Assembly: GCA_964608595.1 (NCBI GenBank) | Contig: CAZSOU010000057.1 | Span: 1-16,136, forward strand | Origin: Oleiagrimonas sp964608595 | Lineage (GTDB): Bacteria > Pseudomonadota > Gammaproteobacteria > Xanthomonadales > Rhodanobacteraceae | Length of the DNA stretch: 16,136 nucleotides | Direction of reading: 5' to 3' | Shown: piece by piece, positions 13,888-16,136 of the stretch | How the letters are laid out: each line of letters begins with the position of its first letter | Position numbering within the stretch: position 1 is the first letter of the stretch | Position numbers and translations under genes: made by a program | The notes under the pieces: model-generated | What the model was told of the DNA's origin: nothing | The model's input: only the letters and a program-made list of their open reading frames with translations | Databases searched by the model: none

Positions 13888-14211
13888 CTAGAACGGCAAC
13901 GACATCCCCGGTGGCAGGTTGAGACCCGACGTCAACCCGCCCATCTTTTCCTTGCTGACCTGCGCCACTTTGTTGACCGCATCGTTGACGGCGGCGGCGA
14001 CGAGGTCTTCCGCCATTTCCGGATCGTCGGCAAACAGTTTGCGGTCGATCTCGACGCGACGTACTTCGTGCGAGCCGCTCATGGTCACATTGACCATGCC
14101 ACCGCCGGCACTGCCGGTCACTTCCATCTTCGCGATTTCTTCCTGCGCCTGCTTCATCTGCTCCTGCATGCGCTGCGCTTGCTGCATCAGTTGTCCGATC
14201 TGACCTTTCAT
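13888..14211 (-). CDS. ybaB: YbaB/EbfC family nucleoid-associated protein
   Basis: A 107-residue DNA-binding protein of the YbaB/EbfC family. It shows the N-terminal amphipathic helix IGQLMQQAQRMQEQMKQAQEE, the short motif VTGSAGGGMVNVTMSGSHEVRRVEID, and the C-terminal helix EDLVAAAVNDAVNKV followed by a Gly/Pro tail (GGLTSGLNLPPGMSLPF). The family forms dimers that bind DNA and sits between dnaX and recR in many bacteria, as here. ATG 14209-14211 overlaps the dnaX stop by four bases (ATGA), so translation is coupled to dnaX. Confidence 0.97.
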   Translation of the reverse strand: MKGQIGQLMQQAQRMQEQMKQAQEEIAKMEVTGSAGGGMVNVTMSGSHEVRRVEIDRKLFADDPEMAEDLVAAAVNDAVNKVAQVSKEKMGGLTSGLNLPPGMSLPF

Positions 14212-15932
14212 GAACGGGGCTCCGAATGGGGGGACGAAAGGGGTTTGACGGATTGTGGCACGACGTGGGCGCCAAAATCGCGCTTCATGGATTGCACCAG
14301 CGGATCATCGTCGATGGCACGTTCGGCTTCAGCCTGACGCGCGTCACGCGCCGCTTGCATGCGCGCAGCCGGCGACTCGGCGGCCGAATCGGCATGCACG
14401 AAATGCAGTTTGACCGGGTGCCCGAGCGCCGCGGCCAGTTTGTCCTGCATTTGCCCGGTCATCGGCTCCACCGCGAGATGGAACTGGCTGGCTGGCAGTG
14501 CCAATATCATCTGCTGACCTTCCATCGATTGCAAAGTGGCATTGACGGCCAATTCGCGCAGCGGACCACGCAAGCCGGCATCGTCGATCAGCGCTTCCCA
14601 CTCGGGCACCTGACCTCGATTCGCCGATGTTGGTGCCGGTGTTGGTGCCGGTGCGGACGCCGCTGCAGGTGCCGGCGCGACCCTCGGGCGCGAGGCCGGC
14701 GCCGGGGTGGACGCTGGCGGCGCGGTGGACGCAGCGGGTGACACGGTCCGAGGCGGTGACGCGGGGGCTTGCCGCGGTGATGCGGGAGCGGCGGTGCCCG
14801 ACTGCGCCTCCGGCTTCCCGGAATCCGATCCACGCGGTGTATCGGAGGCGTTCGCCGGACGAAACGCCAGCATGCGCAATACGGTCATTTCGAAGCCCGT
14901 ACGCGCATCCGGCGCCAGGCCCAGGTCGCGATGTCCGACAACCGCCATCTGGTAGAAAAGCTGCACATCTTCCGGCGACAGGGTCCGGGCCAGCCGTGCC
15001 ACTGCGTCGATATCGGGTTGGTCATCCCGGTAGTCGGGTATCAACTGATGCATCTGGATGCGATGCAACAGCATGGCCAATTCATTCAGCACGCCGGCAA
15101 AATCGGGCGAAAATGCGACCATGCGCTCGCATTCGGCGATCAGACCCGGGCCATCAGCCGCGGCCAGCGCATCCATCAGGCCAAGCAACTGGCTGCGTTC
15201 GACCGTGCCCAACATGGCTCGCACTTCTTCGGCGTGCAGCCCGCCGGCACCGTAGGCGATGGCCTGATCCAGCAACGACAGGCCATCGCGCAACGAACCG
15301 TCGGCAGCGCGCGCCAGCTCGGCAACAGCTTCATCGTCATGCTCCACGCCCTCGGCCTGCAGAATATGCCGGATCTGGCCGCTGATCTGATCCGGCAACA
15401 GGCGCTTGAGGTTGAACTTGAGGCAGCGCGACAGCACCGTGGCCGGCAATTTCTGCGGGTCGGTGGTGGCAAGCAGGAACTTCACATGCGGCGGTGGCTC
15501 TTCCAGAGTCTTCAACAACGCATTGAAGGCGTTCCTGGAAAGCATGTGCACCTCATCGATGAGATACACCTTGTAACTGCCTCGCGCCGGTGCGTATTGC
15601 GCGTTTTCGATCAACTCGCGCACGTCGTCGACGCCGGTGTTGCTGGCTGCATCGATTTCCAGCAGATCGACAAAGCGTCCCGCATCCACCGCCTCGCAAA
15701 CGGCGCACTCGCCGCATGGCTCGGCTGACTGGCCTCGCTCGCAATTGAGCGATTTGGCAAAGATGCGCGCAATCGTGGTCTTGCCGACGCCACGCGTGCC
15801 GGTAAACAGGTAGGCGTGATGCGTGCGCCCCGTGTCCAGCGCATTGGACAGCGCGCGCACCACGTGCTCCTGACCGACCAGTTCGGCGAAACGCCGCGGC
15901 CGCCATTTGCGTGCAAGAACCTGATAGGACAT
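14208..15932 (-). CDS. dnaX: DNA polymerase III subunit gamma/tau
   Basis: A 574-residue clamp-loader ATPase. The N-terminal AAA+ domain has MSYQVLARKWRPRRF, Walker A GTRGVGKT (45-52), a zinc module (Cys64, 73, 76, 79), Walker B LIDEVHML (124-131), LLATTDP and the SRC motif (168-170). Domain III ends near 360. A Pro/Ala/Ser linker (about 365-440) separates a tau-specific C-terminal domain (VPEWEALIDDAG, LPASQFHLAVEP). The frame extends 12 codons upstream to 15968, but MSYQVLARKWRP is the family start and AGGTG precedes it. I saw no A-AAA-AAG slip site, so the gamma-forming frameshift of E. coli is not evident. It is the first gene of dnaX-ybaB-recR. Confidence 0.98.
   Translation of the reverse strand: MSYQVLARKWRPRRFAELVGQEHVVRALSNALDTGRTHHAYLFTGTRGVGKTTIARIFAKSLNCERGQSAEPCGECAVCEAVDAGRFVDLLEIDAASNTGVDDVRELIENAQYAPARGSYKVYLIDEVHMLSRNAFNALLKTLEEPPPHVKFLLATTDPQKLPATVLSRCLKFNLKRLLPDQISGQIRHILQAEGVEHDDEAVAELARAADGSLRDGLSLLDQAIAYGAGGLHAEEVRAMLGTVERSQLLGLMDALAAADGPGLIAECERMVAFSPDFAGVLNELAMLLHRIQMHQLIPDYRDDQPDIDAVARLARTLSPEDVQLFYQMAVVGHRDLGLAPDARTGFEMTVLRMLAFRPANASDTPRGSDSGKPEAQSGTAAPASPRQAPASPPRTVSPAASTAPPASTPAPASRPRVAPAPAAASAPAPTPAPTSANRGQVPEWEALIDDAGLRGPLRELAVNATLQSMEGQQMILALPASQFHLAVEPMTGQMQDKLAAALGHPVKLHFVHADSAAESPAARMQAARDARQAEAERAIDDDPLVQSMKRDFGAHVVPQSVKPLSSPHSEPRS
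14629..14652. repeat. Two 12-base tandem copies in the dnaX linker
   Basis: GTTGGTGCCGGT occurs twice in direct succession (14629-14640 and 14641-14652). On the minus strand it encodes the PAPTPAPT stretch of the tau linker. Such repeats expand and contract easily without changing frame, so linker length may vary among strains. Confidence 0.8.
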
Positions 15933-15958
15933 GCCGAAACACCTGAAGATGAATTGCC

Positions 15959-15987
15959 ATTGTGCCAAGCCCGGGCCGACAAGTCAG
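15959..15987 (-). promoter_or_regulatory. Probable dnaX operon promoter
   Basis: Read on the minus strand: -35 CTGACT (15982-15987), a 17-base spacer, then -10 CACAAT (15959-15964), each 4 of 6 to consensus. Transcription would start near 15952, leaving about 20 bases to the dnaX ATG, enough for the AGGTG ribosome binding site. Its -35 lies 16 bases from the -35 of the divergent tRNA promoter. Confidence 0.4.
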
Positions 15988-16003
15988 CCGCACCGCCCGC
16001 ACC

Positions 16004-16032
16004 TTGTACAATCAAGGCGTTGCCGCTATTCT
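16004..16032 (+). promoter_or_regulatory. Probable tRNA-Ser promoter
   Basis: TTGTAC (16004-16009), a 17-base spacer and TATTCT (16027-16032). A GC-rich discriminator (GTCGCGC) follows the -10, typical of stringently controlled stable-RNA promoters. The predicted start near 16039 leaves about 45 bases of 5' leader to be removed by RNase P. Confidence 0.5.
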
Positions 16033-16083
16033 GTCGCGCTGCATCGCCCGCGGTGCAACGTGGCCGGAAGCCGCGACCGATCC

Positions 16084-16136
16084 GGAGAGGTGTCCGAGTG
16101 GTTGAAGGAGCACGCCTGGAAAGTGTGTATACGGCT
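16084..16136 (+). tRNA. tRNA-Ser (anticodon GGA), 3' part cut off by the window end
   Basis: The sequence opens with acceptor strand GGAGAGG, then TG and a type-II tRNA D arm (TCCGAGTGGTTGAAGGAGC). The anticodon stem-loop ACGCC-TGGAAAG-TGTGT has anticodon GGA at 16118-16120, reading UCC/UCU serine codons. TATACGGC then starts the long variable arm. It is nearly identical to the equivalent part of E. coli tRNA-Ser(GGA). The T arm and acceptor 3' strand lie outside the window. Confidence 0.96.

Overview
This is a GC-rich (about 60% by eye) stretch of bacterial chromosome. It carries housekeeping genes with gammaproteobacterial gene orders: uvrA end, yceD-rpmF beside a yceF-type maf, and dnaX-ybaB-recR beside a tRNA-Ser. 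Protein sequence character suggests Xanthomonadales (Lysobacterales), perhaps near Rhodanobacteraceae. That placement is inference, since no rRNA is present. I see no insertion sequence, phage gene, CRISPR array, toxin-antitoxin pair or defence locus, and codon use looks uniform.

Positions 1-2449 (+ strand): the 3' end of uvrA, a hotdog-fold acyl-CoA thioesterase, and an exported DUF4139 protein with an excellent Shine-Dalgarno sequence. Positions 2509-4153 (- strand): a compact three-gene operon in transcription order DUF1289 protein, CoA-pyrophosphatase-type Nudix hydrolase and 3-mercaptopyruvate sulfurtransferase, with 4-base and 22-base overlaps. Positions 4400-5128 (- strand): yceD-rpmF, driven by a clear sigma70 promoter so close to the yceD start that the mRNA should be nearly leaderless. 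A perfect 11-bp hairpin lies downstream of rpmF, and no fatty-acid genes follow. Positions 5242-6266 (+ strand): a small membrane-anchored helical protein translationally coupled to a Maf/YceF pyrophosphatase.

Positions 6309-7937 (- strand): a large membrane glycosyltransferase of the ArnT/PMT type. It is divergent, with only 20 bases between start codons, from a + strand MoxR AAA ATPase - DUF58 - TgpA transglutaminase operon (7958-11897) linked by two ATGA overlaps. An Slp-family outer-membrane lipoprotein follows and ends at a very strong bidirectional hairpin (12559-12598) shared with the convergent HIT protein gene. Positions 13267-15932 (- strand): the replication/repair operon dnaX-ybaB-recR. 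The window ends in the first two thirds of a tRNA-Ser(GGA) gene on the + strand, whose promoter lies back to back with that of dnaX.

The window is mostly ordinary core genome. The points most worth a second look are the near-leaderless yceD-rpmF promoter, the MoxR-DUF58-TgpA-Slp envelope cluster without the usual von Willebrand/TPR partners, the unexplained 218-base gap upstream of the HIT gene with its spaced repeats and mini-ORF, and the two tight divergent promoter regions.
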